Assembly: GCA_022539475.1 (NCBI GenBank)
Contig: VCMS01000124.1
Location: 62,001 to 126,000 of the forward strand
Length of the DNA stretch: 64,000 bases
Direction of reading: 5' to 3'
From: Gracilaria domingensis
Lineage: Eukaryota; Rhodophyta; Florideophyceae; Gracilariales; Gracilariaceae
Positions 33,040 to 44,260 of the stretch are shown in pieces (positions within the stretch are counted from its first letter, which is position 1; each line of letters opens with the position of its first letter). The notes under the pieces were generated by a model. The model had not been told where the DNA came from and did not search any database. It was given only the letters and a program-made list of their open reading frames with translations. The position numbers and the translations under genes are program-made.

Positions 33040-33324
33040 AGAGGGACGGAGCGGAGTATAACGCGAGGATGTGGATGGCACGGATCACGACGGTAACGGA
33101 AGGTCGGACGTCGGGGGCGCAGCGGCGGCGGCGGAGGGAAGAGATTTATTTTTCTGTGCGAGATTGGACAGGTGTACAGCTTACAACGTTGGAGAACCAC
33201 AGGTTTATAACCAGTGGTAGATAATACGAGAAGTACACCCTTGTGTTGAGGTCGACGTGTACCTACGTTCGTTTTTGAACGAAAGCACGCGGTTTAAACT
33301 GAAAATATATTCTCCGTTCTCAGC

Positions 33325-34593
33325 ATGACGTCGATCTTGACTGTCGCTCGACCTCCTTCTCCCTTCGGACGACCTTCCCTTGAAGTCTTTGTCGTCGTTT
33401 TTCGTTCATTTCTTCTTCCCATGGTCTACTACTGTACACATAAGAAGCGTGGGTGCCCCTTCGTTACTCGCCGAGAAGTCCTATCTCTTCAACAGCATGT
33501 CAACCATTGCCCGTTTCGTCTGAAAGCAGCGCTGGAAGACGAAAATAGGCGGCCCATTCGGAGAAGCAAACGTCTCAAGCTTTCCGCGCACGCGGCCGCA
33601 TCTTCCGAAACGGTCACTGCCCCTTGTCGCCTTCCCGAGCCTCCGGTGTCCGAGGACATCGTTGACCACACTCCGTGCGCCCCTCCCATTCCGGACACTT
33701 CGCATTGTGTTTCTCCTTCCCCGGGTCCGGCGTCATTAGAGCAAGAACACGGAAGCAGTTCCCGCCCAGTGCCTTCTGAGGAGGCCCTCGGTGATTTGCA
33801 TATGGATTATCTCACGGTTTGTCTGGCTTCAGTAGCTTCCAACCTTGGTCATCGTGAGGCAGACGAGCTAATTGGGCTACTTCGGGACCCGCGATTCTCG
33901 CAAAAGCGATTCAACGAGACTATAACAAGTTCCAAGCGCTGTACAGAACTGAAGAACGCCATTTTCGAACGATACGCCTCAAAGGACGGTTTCAATCGAA
34001 GAACTGTCTCTCCAGAAGGATGTACGTTCCGCGCCACCCTCTACACGAGAGACCCCGTTCAGACACTTTTGAAACAGCTCCAGTTGGCTAACAACGAAAA
34101 CACATTCTTCCACCCTATACCTCAGACCCACTCCATGAATATATCTCACCCCATGTCCGGCTCTCTCGCAAGAGACGCCACCTCAAAACTTAAGGAAATG
34201 GTCATGGGCTCTTTGGATAGTAGAATAGTGTGGTACTCCCAAGAAATAAGTTACAGTGAATCTTTCGTAGGTCTTCTGCAGGTATACACCGATAAGTCTT
34301 CAACAACTCTAAAGCAAACATCATTTACCGCCTATCCTCTTCAGCTCATATTTCCCAACTTCTCCGACGAGCTACGCCGTAAGTGCATCCGTGATGACCT
34401 CACAGTAGTGGCATACTTCCCTACCACACTGATCGAGGTTTCCGTATCTGAAGCAGACGCAATGCCATTCGTTTCTAGCAAGTCTCTACGCGAGTCCAGG
34501 ATGCAAATCCTTCAAGAATCTCTTCGTCAAGTCCTGGAGCCCATTCTAAATCTCACGCAGAAAGTTTTCAGTTCATCAACGAAGACAAACTAA
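33325..34593 (+). CDS. N-terminal part of a Plavaka/KDZ-like transposase
   Basis: This complete 422-aa frame has a Cys/His finger at residues 35-62 (CTHKKRGCPF...HVNHCPFR), a basic nuclear-type signal (RRSKRLKLS) and a Pro/Ser-rich linker. From residue 155 it resembles Plavaka-type transposases, with ADELIGLLRDPRF and then SFVGLLQVYTDKSSTTLK, AYPLQLIFPNFSDELRRKC and LTVVAYFPT. In those proteins this passage reads as a Y/S-DKT segment followed by a WPVYLTIGN-like strand and a GYLPT-like end. The catalytic second half is absent; downstream sequence to about 35060 has only short frames. It is a truncated second transposon inside the large one. Family placement is from memory of the motif pattern, so moderate. 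Confidence 0.55.
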   Translation: MTSILTVARPPSPFGRPSLEVFVVVFRSFLLPMVYYCTHKKRGCPFVTRREVLSLQQHVNHCPFRLKAALEDENRRPIRRSKRLKLSAHAAASSETVTAPCRLPEPPVSEDIVDHTPCAPPIPDTSHCVSPSPGPASLEQEHGSSSRPVPSEEALGDLHMDYLTVCLASVASNLGHREADELIGLLRDPRFSQKRFNETITSSKRCTELKNAIFERYASKDGFNRRTVSPEGCTFRATLYTRDPVQTLLKQLQLANNENTFFHPIPQTHSMNISHPMSGSLARDATSKLKEMVMGSLDSRIVWYSQEISYSESFVGLLQVYTDKSSTTLKQTSFTAYPLQLIFPNFSDELRRKCIRDDLTVVAYFPTTLIEVSVSEADAMPFVSSKSLRESRMQILQESLRQVLEPILNLTQKVFSSSTKTN

Positions 34594-36640
34594 GTCGAGT
34601 GTGCCATCCTCTGCAAGTTGTCGTGCGGATACTTTTGAGGCTAAAGACATTCTGTTAACTCTTCACGGGACCAAAACGGGGAGCTCCTGTCATAGATTCG
34701 AGGCCCCTCCCTCATCTTTATGAAGTAGTATTCTTACTTCAATCACTGGACCCTCTCAAGACCAAACCAAAAGCGTTAGAGATACATACTCAGTTATTCT
34801 AGAATATGCAAAGAAAGACGAGGCAGGAAGAAGTATATGTCTTGCGAGGGAGGGTATATCTCAGGCGGTACTCTCAAGCGTTCTGATTACATATCTCTTA
34901 TTCCGTCGTTCATCGAAACCCCCTTGACGGTAGGATTGATCCAAAGTTTGTTTCTATGCAGTCTGTTGGGAACAAGGAGAGCTCTCTTCGAACAGTTACG
35001 CAACTTGCATCCAGACAAATTGAAGCTGATTAATACTCCAGAAATCGAAAACCTCTAGTCAGAGACGCTACTCACTGCAATAGAATCATCCACGTCACGT
35101 TTATTTCGAACGATACGTACTCAAATCAGCAACTTTACAAACACAAATCTATCCCCAATGCAATGCAACTTTTTTGCCAAAGGTTTACATATAGATTTGT
35201 CCACGTCGAAGAAAGGCAGGTCACTGAATGGAACCTTCACAAAGGCAGATCTCCTTTAAATGATGGAGGCCAAAGCATACAAAAACCTTGACATGGTTTT
35301 CCTTTCGTAAAGGAATTCTTTGAAATCTGATAGGGAGCGCAGGACAGGGCTTCAATCAAAACAGTTTTCTCTCAGTACTCGGGCGTCGCTTGGACTAGTT
35401 ATAGGTGCAATCGTGGCGCATGATGTAATGAAAACTCTATTTCGTCCCTTCGGTGGCAGATTGAAGCCTTTAACGCTCCTCGACAAAGTCGTGGGCAGGA
35501 ATTCATAGCTCTAGACCTGGGAGTCTGAGGTTCTATCTCGACTCTCAACAGAAGAAAAACTAACACCATTGGCAGCCTTTTACGGCATCTCCGCAACACG
35601 TCGATTAATGTCTTCTCTTGTATTGTTGGTGACAGGCTTTGTTAACGGAAGGTGAAGCGATACGATTTCAAAATTGGAACGATAATCATGTGCTACCAGC
35701 TCAAGCACACAGGGCTGAACGGTTTTCATGCCTACCATCTGTTTTGCTTTCTGCGACGACTCTCGTCGCCATTCTGTTTCATAGAGTTTTATACTGAATG
35801 AATTTAGCATATAAGAGCTGCTACAAACCCCGTTCTCTAAACCTCTGAAAATCATGTAGTAGTTAGCCTATCAGGACTCCATTTAGTTATTTATGGTGTT
35901 TCGCAGAGAGCTCGCTCTATTACCCCTATAAATCCGGTATTATATGGTCGTTGGAGGCCTTCATCGCTGTTTGTCAGACCGTCACAACGAACAAATTAGA
36001 TTCAGATATATAAATTGAACGCTAAAGCGGAAGCGCTCATGCTATTAGATAATACCTTATCTTCATCCTCGGTAGAATTTGTATCTTCACGGGAAAAAGT
36101 TGTGGCGAGTATTTAAGTAGCTACATACTGTCGTCACTCTGTTTTTTTATGCATCTCATCCCTGCGCATTACCACTTTTGTGCGTGAGGGTGTTGGCGCG
36201 CTTCGGTGGTACGTCTCTTCGCCACTTTGATCAGTTTAAATAGTGTAGTGTGTCAGACACTACACAAATTGTAACAAGGTCGCGTATTATGTTACTGGTT
36301 GAGCATCAATTGGATGAAAAACTAGTTGATATATCTCTAAAAGATCTGTACTGAGCTCGCAACAAAATCGTTGCAAGGAATGCAACCGATTGTGTTTTGG
36401 GAGGTATCAAAACGCTACAGAATGGCCTCAAAAAGTTCCTTCTAGCGAAGGGTTTTGGTGGACGTAGATTTATGCGAACAATGGTAGCGCTCTCCATTCA
36501 TGCGTTTTGAAGCGCTCCTAATACTCAAGATATACTCTAATTAATGTACAGCTTTTTGCCATCCCGCCAATCCACGTAGACAGCGGTGCCAACGTGTTCG
36601 CGGGCGGGTGCATGGTAATGAGTGCAAGAAGTGTTGAGGA
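34594..36640. other. Spacer, possibly decayed transposase 3' part
   Basis: Short frames at 34837-35058 (plus) and 35580-35855 (minus) carry no motif I can name. A small hairpin (GTGTAGTGT...ACACTACAC) lies at about 36245-36267. The rest is A+T-rich. Confidence 0.35.
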
Positions 36641-36645
36641 AGGGG

Positions 36646-37340
36646 TTTTGGGAGGTCTCGGCATGGTTCTAAAATGTGACCAGAACGTGCCCACCGGCGT
36701 GGGGGGGATCGGTTGTGTTAGGGTGGCTACCCTAACACAACCGCACCCCCCCGTCCGCGGGCACGTTTTGGCCGGTTTTTTAAAAAATGTGCTTTTTTAT
36801 GCCCTCGGGCGGGGGGGTCCGTTCGTGTTAGGGTACCTACCCTAACACGAACGGACCCCCCCGCCCGCGGGCACGTTTTGGCCGGTTTTTTAAAAAATGT
36901 GCTTTTTTATGCACTCGGGCGGGGGGGTCCGTTCGTGTTAGGGTACCTACCCTAACACGAACGGACCCCCCCGCCCGCGGGCACGTTTTGGCCGGTTTTT
37001 TAAAAAATGTGCTTTTTTATGCACTCGGGCGGGGGGGTCCGTTCGTGTTAGGGTACCTACCCTAACACGAACGGACCCCCCCGCCCGCGGGCACGTTTTG
37101 GCCGATTTTTTCAAAAATGTGCGATTTCATGCCCGCGGGCGGGGGGGTCCGGTCGTGTTAGGGTACCTACCCTAACACGACCGACCCCCACCCGCCCGCG
37201 GGCTCGTTTTCGCCTCATTCTGGTAGCGTCCACAGACCTCCCAAAACACACACCGCACGCATATCCAGCCAAAACGTAACGTGCCCGCGGGCAGGGTGGT
37301 TGAGTTGTGTTAGGGTAACGACCCTAACACAACTTGATCT
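36646..37340. repeat. Array of 110-bp palindromic modules with GTGTTAGGGT core
   Basis: Four copies start at about 36801, 36911, 37021 and 37131, exactly 110 bp apart. A diverged copy lies before them (36700-36800) and a partial one after (37280-37335). Each module is a G-run, then GTGTTAGGGTA, a few bases, TACCCTAACAC and a C-run, forming an almost perfect hairpin of about 50 bases. It is followed by GGGCACGTTTTGGCCGG and TTTTTTAAAAAA. Flanks are themselves inverted: TTTTGGGAGGTCT at 36646 and AGACCTCCCAAAA at 37233. The core contains the telomere-like TTAGGG hexamer once per arm. Neighbouring copies are nearly identical, so they are kept alike by recombination or arose recently. Confidence 0.9.
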
Positions 37341-37599
37341 CGCGCGCTGCCAATACGACAGAATGACATTACGACATGTCTGATGACACTCGTCTGCAAC
37401 AACCCATCGCCAGCAAACCTCCGCGCCGCCCACGGAGCGCGCGGCGCCATTCCTGCAGGCGGTGCGTCGTTCAACGACGTTTCCGTGCCAGCTCATCCTG
37501 GATGGCCCATGCGTGCGAGACTTGGCTGCTGTGAGCGCGTCATCATGCTACGTGAATCAGCACCAGTTTATGTGCACCACGCGTGACCAAGCGCCCTTC

Positions 37600-39590
37600 G
37601 CTATCATGGAGTGGAGACCGGAAACTTCACGATTCGGGCGCCGCGCACAGTGCGAGGAGTAGCGCGGCGGCGACCGCGCTTGTGTGCAGCGCGCGCGTCA
37701 TGGCGGCGAGCTCATTCCGCGCGGCGGCGATGCGTTATATTACCGCGCTCAAAGGCGCGGTAGCGGAGCTGGTTCGCTTTGGAGGCGCGAAGTAGTGACG
37801 AAGGCGCGCCTTTTGGTGACGAGGCTGAGCCACCGCGCGCCTCGTGGCGGCTGAGAGCGAGGCGCGCGCAGAAATTGCGCGGACGTGGCCCGTAGTAGAA
37901 GGTGACAAAGTGAGATCCGACTCAAGCAACAACTGCGGCGAAAACGGCGAAGCTCGTTTACGCGCTCAATATGGTGTATTAACTCATGCAACAGCTGCAC
38001 GCGCATCGCTCGCCCTTGGCGCACGCACGCCCGGCTGCGAAGTGCGCGCCCCTCGCCGCGATACGCATCAGGCAGCGCTGCGCGTTGCGCGGGCGCTTTT
38101 TCGCGCTCGTCAGCGCATGGCGCCAAACTCGGCGAGCACGCCGCCGGCCACGAACGCGAGCGCGACGGCAAACGGCGGCGATGAGAAACGAGCGCTGCGG
38201 CTCGCACATCGCCACAAGCATCACGTCGGCCTTGTCGGCGCGCGCAGTGCGGGTGTGCACGTCGGCGCCGATGACGCGCGTGATGGCGCCCTACGAAGGC
38301 TGCGCGCCCACCAGCAGCACCTCGAAGCCCTTGATCAGAAGCGTCAAGGCAGAGAGCACGTCAGTGAGTATCTTGTACAGCAACATGCTTAGCGTGTCAA
38401 CGTCTGCGATGAGTTCCACCGGCATGAGGTTGAACAGCAACGGCAGCTTGAAGATGGCCACGCTGCTCACTGTGGGCGCGTCGTTGTCGCGCTGCAGCGC
38501 GCGCGCGCACAGCAGCAGGGCCAGCCGCATTGGCGTATAATCGCGCGCCGACGGCGACAGCAGCTCACTGCCGAGCGCCGCACTGCCTGGCAGTGCCACG
38601 AACGCCCGCGCTGGAACGTAGCTGGGTGCTGTCCAGTTGCGGCGCTCCGCCACCGTCGTCGCCACCAGCGTCGCAGCATCATAGGCGGCGCGCGCAGCCA
38701 CGGGTCCAGTTAAGCGCTCACGAACGTGCGCACGCGTGGCGGCATGCCGAGGCCCGGGTTGGCATTGGTGGCGGCAGTCGCCACGTAGCACGCGCCGCCG
38801 CGCTTGGCGAACAACGCCGAGTGGCGCACGCAGTGCTGCCCGCCCAGCGCGGCCGCCGCGAGAAAGAGACGCCCGGCGCGGTGGCGTGGCAGTGCCGACA
38901 GCACGGCCAGCGGCGGCGGCAACGTCGCCGCGCTTGGCCTGACGAAGCGCGGCACGGCGCGAGCCAGCGCGGCGGAGAAGTCGGCGACGCTGCCACACAA
39001 CGCGCCCGCGTGCAGCTGGCGCGCGGCGGAAGCCGCTAGCGCGTCGGAGACTAAACTAGGGTCGGGCACAGCCCAGACGCGCACCGCAACGTAGCGCCGC
39101 TGCACGCCGTGCCAAGGCCAGGGGGTTGGCGGCGCGCTGATCACACGTGGGCATGGCAGCGCGCTCGTCTACCAGCAGCGCCGATCGCAGCCGCGCCTCC
39201 AGAGGCGGCAGCTGGGCCAGCAACGCCACTACCGAGCGCGCCAGCGCGCGTGCAGCCAAAACCGGTGCCTCTGGCAGCCCCAGCAGCGTGGCGTTTACCG
39301 GCACCACCGCCGGCCACGGCCGGCGCCGCCGAGGCTTCTGGCAGCGAGTCGGGCGTGGTCGGCTGGGCTCACGCGCGTTTGCAGTACAGCAGCAGCGCTA
39401 CAGGGAGGGCAAGGACCCGGAGAGGGAACGCGGTACGGCGCGCTCATGGCACGTGAGTTGGCCATGGCGGCGGCAGCAGCGGAGTGAGACGCATAGCATG
39501 CCCGTTGGCGGTGCGCGCCGGGCGGCGCCGCGCGCGCGCACGGTGCCCCGTTTGAGCGCTCTGCGGCGGCACGGGGCTTTGCTGCCGGCG
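37600..39590 (-). pseudogene. G+C-rich decayed gene, probable membrane protein, unidentified
   Basis: Several minus-strand frames fit together in order. Near 39400 is a hydrophobic LALPVALLLYC. At 39307-39056 is MVPVNATLLGLPEAPVLAARA. At 39144-38710 is VQRRYVAVRVWAVPDPSLV to NPGLGMPPRVRTFVS. At 38700-38291 is VAARAAYDAATLVATTVAERRNW to LLYKILTDVLSALTLLIKGFEVLLVG. At 38290-38110 a hydrophobic FLIAAV occurs. Stops and frame changes separate them, so it is a broken gene copy. A single N-terminal span and a large ectodomain are suggested. I do not recognise the family. Very high G+C leaves opposite-strand frames open by chance. Confidence 0.4.
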
Positions 39591-39599
39591 TCGCGTCAT

Positions 39600-40915
<1,316 letters not shown>

Positions 40916-42686
40916 ATGTTTATAAAATGTTCGCCTCACGTGCTGCTTCCATTGACGGGTATGATTCTATGCTACACCGGCTTCGACCGCGATGAGAGGG
41001 ATGAGATATCCAAAAAATCAGTCAGCTTGGGAGCCTCTTATTCCAAGGGTCTTTCAATAGAGTGCACGCATCTCATCTGCAGGTCTCCTACTGGTGACAA
41101 GTACAATTTCGCGAAGGAGGTTCCACATATGTTCATCGTGCGATTGCAATGGCTGGAACAATGCGTCAAGCTCAACCTGATTCTGGACCAAAGTCGATTC
41201 GCATTCGAAACGGAAGAGGCAAGAGAGACGCGCCCCAGCTCGGGAACAGAAGTTCCCACAAGCATGGTAACCAGTAGTGCGACCAACTCAACGTCGCACT
41301 CCAAAGATCGCTTATCCTTCACCAAACGGCAGGATGCGCGTCCAGGTGATATGTTGGACGCGGTTACACTTTATCTCACTGAACGCCCGCTTCGTGATAA
41401 TCACAAGCACGCTCCGTTGCGAGCAAAAGCTCTCCAACTTGCGAATCTAGGAGGTGCTTCGATTTCGATCGAGCTAACAGACATGGTGAACTATAATGTC
41501 GTTGTTCACATTCCTATCGCGCCACCGGACATACCCCATATTCGCGAAGCACAGGAACGTGGTACAATGGCCGCCATGCTTGAGTGGATTGAAGATTGTA
41601 TTTTGCAACAAAAACTATTGGATACTGCCAAGTACCATGTGCCACAGTTAGCAGAAGTGACGATGCCAGAACCTTCGCAACCCAGCAGTCAAGCGCAGAT
41701 TGTAACTTCTTCTACTTTTCTTGGTCTGCGAGTGGCAGTGGGACCACTCGCCGTACGAGATGCGTCAACAGCCTATACTGTTTGTTCGCAGCTGTCTTCA
41801 GGTCGTGCAAAGATTCTGGCACACGACGCCGCGGGATACGTCACGAGCGGAAGCCCGACGCACGTTTTGTGTGGGCATAATATGACTTCAACGGAATTGG
41901 AGGTCATCAAAGATGCGCAGAGCAGAAACTCGAGAGTTCTTAAGGTGACTCAGTTTTGGGTTGATATGTGTGTGAAGGTAGAGGGACTACTGCTCGTTTC
42001 AGTATGTTCGTTGTTCTGCCCAGTGCCGTATGAAACTCCCTTGCAGGACTTTGTGGTGCAGAAAGTTTCATTGTCAATAAGTGGCTTTCAAAATTCGCGG
42101 GAACGAGACTGGAATCGACGGCAAGAGGTGCTCAAGAGAATGGCTGTGTTGTTGGGTGCCAAATGTAGTGAGCGTATGCACAGGCGACAAACGAGCAGAG
42201 AGTCGGATTGGAGATAGCCAGAAAGTGCTCAAGGCGCGGGAATGGGGTATAAAAGTGGTGACCCATGAGTAGCTGCTGGCTTGTGCAAGGGCAGGCAAGG
42301 TGGTTGGTGCTGAAGGGTATGCCCTAGGAATGGAGGGGACTCCGACGTGTTCACCCGCTTCGAAGACTGGCGCTGCTGCGGAGCTAAGCCAATCGAAAGG
42401 AAACAGGACGGCTGAATTGCGGGATGCGGAAGCAATTAACTTGTTTCAAAAGCTAACCGAGAAGTTTGATAGGGAGGCGGCGGAGACGGACGATGAGAGA
42501 CCGGGTGACGGCATGGTGGATAACATTCGATTCTCTGGTAGATCTCGATCAACGAGTAGAGAGCGTATGGAGGACGAACGGTCTTGGAGCATGGATGCGA
42601 GTAAAAATCAGGTGATTGTACACAGGGGCCTGACACTGCCACCCTCGCCGACGCAGAGGGTGAAGCGGGCGAGACAAACTATGTGA
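40916..42686 (+). pseudogene. Multi-BRCT protein, TopBP1/Rad4/Dpb11-like, broken copy
   Basis: The main frame (433 aa to 42217) has tandem BRCT repeats. The first covers residues 14-98: LTGMILCYTGFDRDERDEISKK...CTHLICRSPTGDKYNFA, closing IVRLQWLEQC. A second lies at about 140-235 (closing MLEWIEDC) and a third at about 258-350 (FLGLRVAVG, closing TQFWVDMCVK). A fourth starts near 380 (VSLSISGF) and shifts frame near 42150 to read GIKVVTHE followed by TAG where the usual tryptophan should stand. The shifted frame then continues to 42686 with an acidic/Ser-rich tail ending QRVKRARQTM. Intact relatives start DNA replication and ATR signalling in the nucleus. The BRCT piece at 31308 may be its missing first repeat. 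At least one frameshift and one stop make it a dead copy. Confidence 0.75.
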
Positions 42687-42911
42687 GTACAGATGTGTGC
42701 AGTCAAGCAGAAGTTATTGGCGCCGTGACGTTGTGGGCGCCGTGACGAGAGTGGCTTGGAGGGATTGAGTGTGCGAAGGTGGAGGACGCAGCACGAGGAC
42801 AGCGAAGGCCGAGCGGAGAACCGCCACCGCCCCCGCCGCGCCCGTCCCACCTGGAACTTCTTCCACCACAGCATCACCGCTTCTCGCAAAATCTGCCCCA
42901 ACGTTTCAGCA

Positions 42912-44075
42912 ATGGCCTCCGTTCGTCGCAGTCAACTCTCAAGCGCGGCACTGTAACTCTCGCTGCCAAGAACACAACAACTACGATGCAATTGCTCTTC
43001 GTATCCCCGTTGAGCCTTCTATTCCCCGTTCAAAACCCCTTCAACCCGCCATTCACCCCCTCTCATGGTCCGCCGTGCTCGCATCCCCGCCCAAGAACCG
43101 CCGTGTCACTATGACGCTCAGCACCGCAGAGAAAACATCGTCTAAGAAGAAGAACAGCCTACCCGAAGTCGATGGCTCCTTCACCGATATTGATGGCCTT
43201 CAGGTCTACTACACCCGCACCGAACCGCCCAACAGCTCGCACGCTCTCCTGCTCCACTTGTGCATCCACGGCCTTGGTGCCTCCTTCTTCTCGTTTTCGC
43301 CGGTTATCCAATCCCTACACTCTCCGTATGATCCGCCCATCATTGCATACGACACACCAGCCCTTGGATTCACATCGCGTCCGGGCAAGCTTCACTTCTA
43401 CACCCCGGGCTTTTCGGCGCGCATCGCGTCATCACTAGCGATGGCGTTCTCGCCCGATCGAAAATATATGGTCATGGCGCATAGCATGGGCGCCCTAGCC
43501 GCCTGCCGCCTCCTTTTAAAGGAGCCCTCCTGCATTGCGAATGTCGTGCTGATCGCGCCAGCAATCTTGCCTGGCAGTCATCTTCCGTCGTGGTTGCAGC
43601 GTGGGCTTCGGGTCCTTTCCTTTGTACTCCTCAACTGTGCTGTCGCCTTGGCTGGTCATTTTATGAGTCGGGCTTCGTCAGGAAGGCTTTTGGCGCTCTC
43701 CACTACGTCTTGCACGACATCCTTCGCGAAAGCTCCCGGATGAAATCGTTGAAGGTTATCGCCTGCCGCTGAAAGCTCCCAGTTGGGAGCGTGGTGTTAT
43801 TTATTTTTCGAGGGCGACATTGAAAGAACGGGCGAAGGCTCTGGACACCGCCGAGGATTTTGTTGAGATGATCGATCAGTTGACATACCCACCTCGAATT
43901 CTTATTGTGCATGGTTAAAGTTGTGCCGTGGTGCTATTCGCAAATTCTCGCAAACTTGGAGACGGATTCGGCGCTAAACTCAAAATCATGGAGCGCTGTG
44001 GTCATGTACCGCACGAAGAAGCTCCCATCGAGTTTTGCGACATTGTGTACGACTTTTTGCACGACGCAGATGTCT
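42912..44075 (+). pseudogene. Alpha/beta hydrolase, nearly full-length but frameshifted copy
   Basis: The core frame (ATG at 43111, open to 43743) carries DIDGLQVYYTRTEPP, the oxyanion strand HLCIHGLGASF, IIAYDTPALGFTSRP and the nucleophile elbow MVMAHSMGALAACRLL (catalytic Ser). After 43740 the reading shifts: LPDEIVEGYRLPLKAP and RILIVHG follow, a TAA interrupts, and another shift gives MERCGHVPHEEAP with the catalytic His, ending near 44075. So all parts of the fold remain but at least two frameshifts and one stop break it. Upstream, 42770-43110 is Ala/Pro/Ser-rich and might encode a plastid transit peptide. Intact relatives hydrolyse esters or lipids; substrate unknown. Confidence 0.75.
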
Positions 44076-44260
44076 TGTAATGATAATATGGTGCCCCAGA
44101 CTGCTGGGGAAGGACGTTTCGTCTAGATTTCCAACCTCGTGAAATATCATACCCGTGCCTGTTCTGCTCAACTTGGAACCGTTATCTGCAAGGTTTGTAA
44201 CAACGATAATCGGATTTGGGGGGAAGGAGCAACAGCACTTTTTGCATCGGTTGATCTGTT

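Larger units (their letters stand above)
31944..33324. other. Hairpin-rich spacer
   Basis: No gene is recognised. The stretch holds at least four strong inverted repeats, listed separately. Confidence 0.45.

Noticed and set aside
36700-37340. CRISPR array or true telomere
   Set aside because: Units are contiguous palindromes without unique spacers, and TTAGGG occurs once per arm, not in tandem.
37749-39144. Numerous overlapping plus-strand frames in the G+C-rich region
   Set aside because: High G+C content suppresses stop codons; the minus-strand order of protein-like segments is more coherent.
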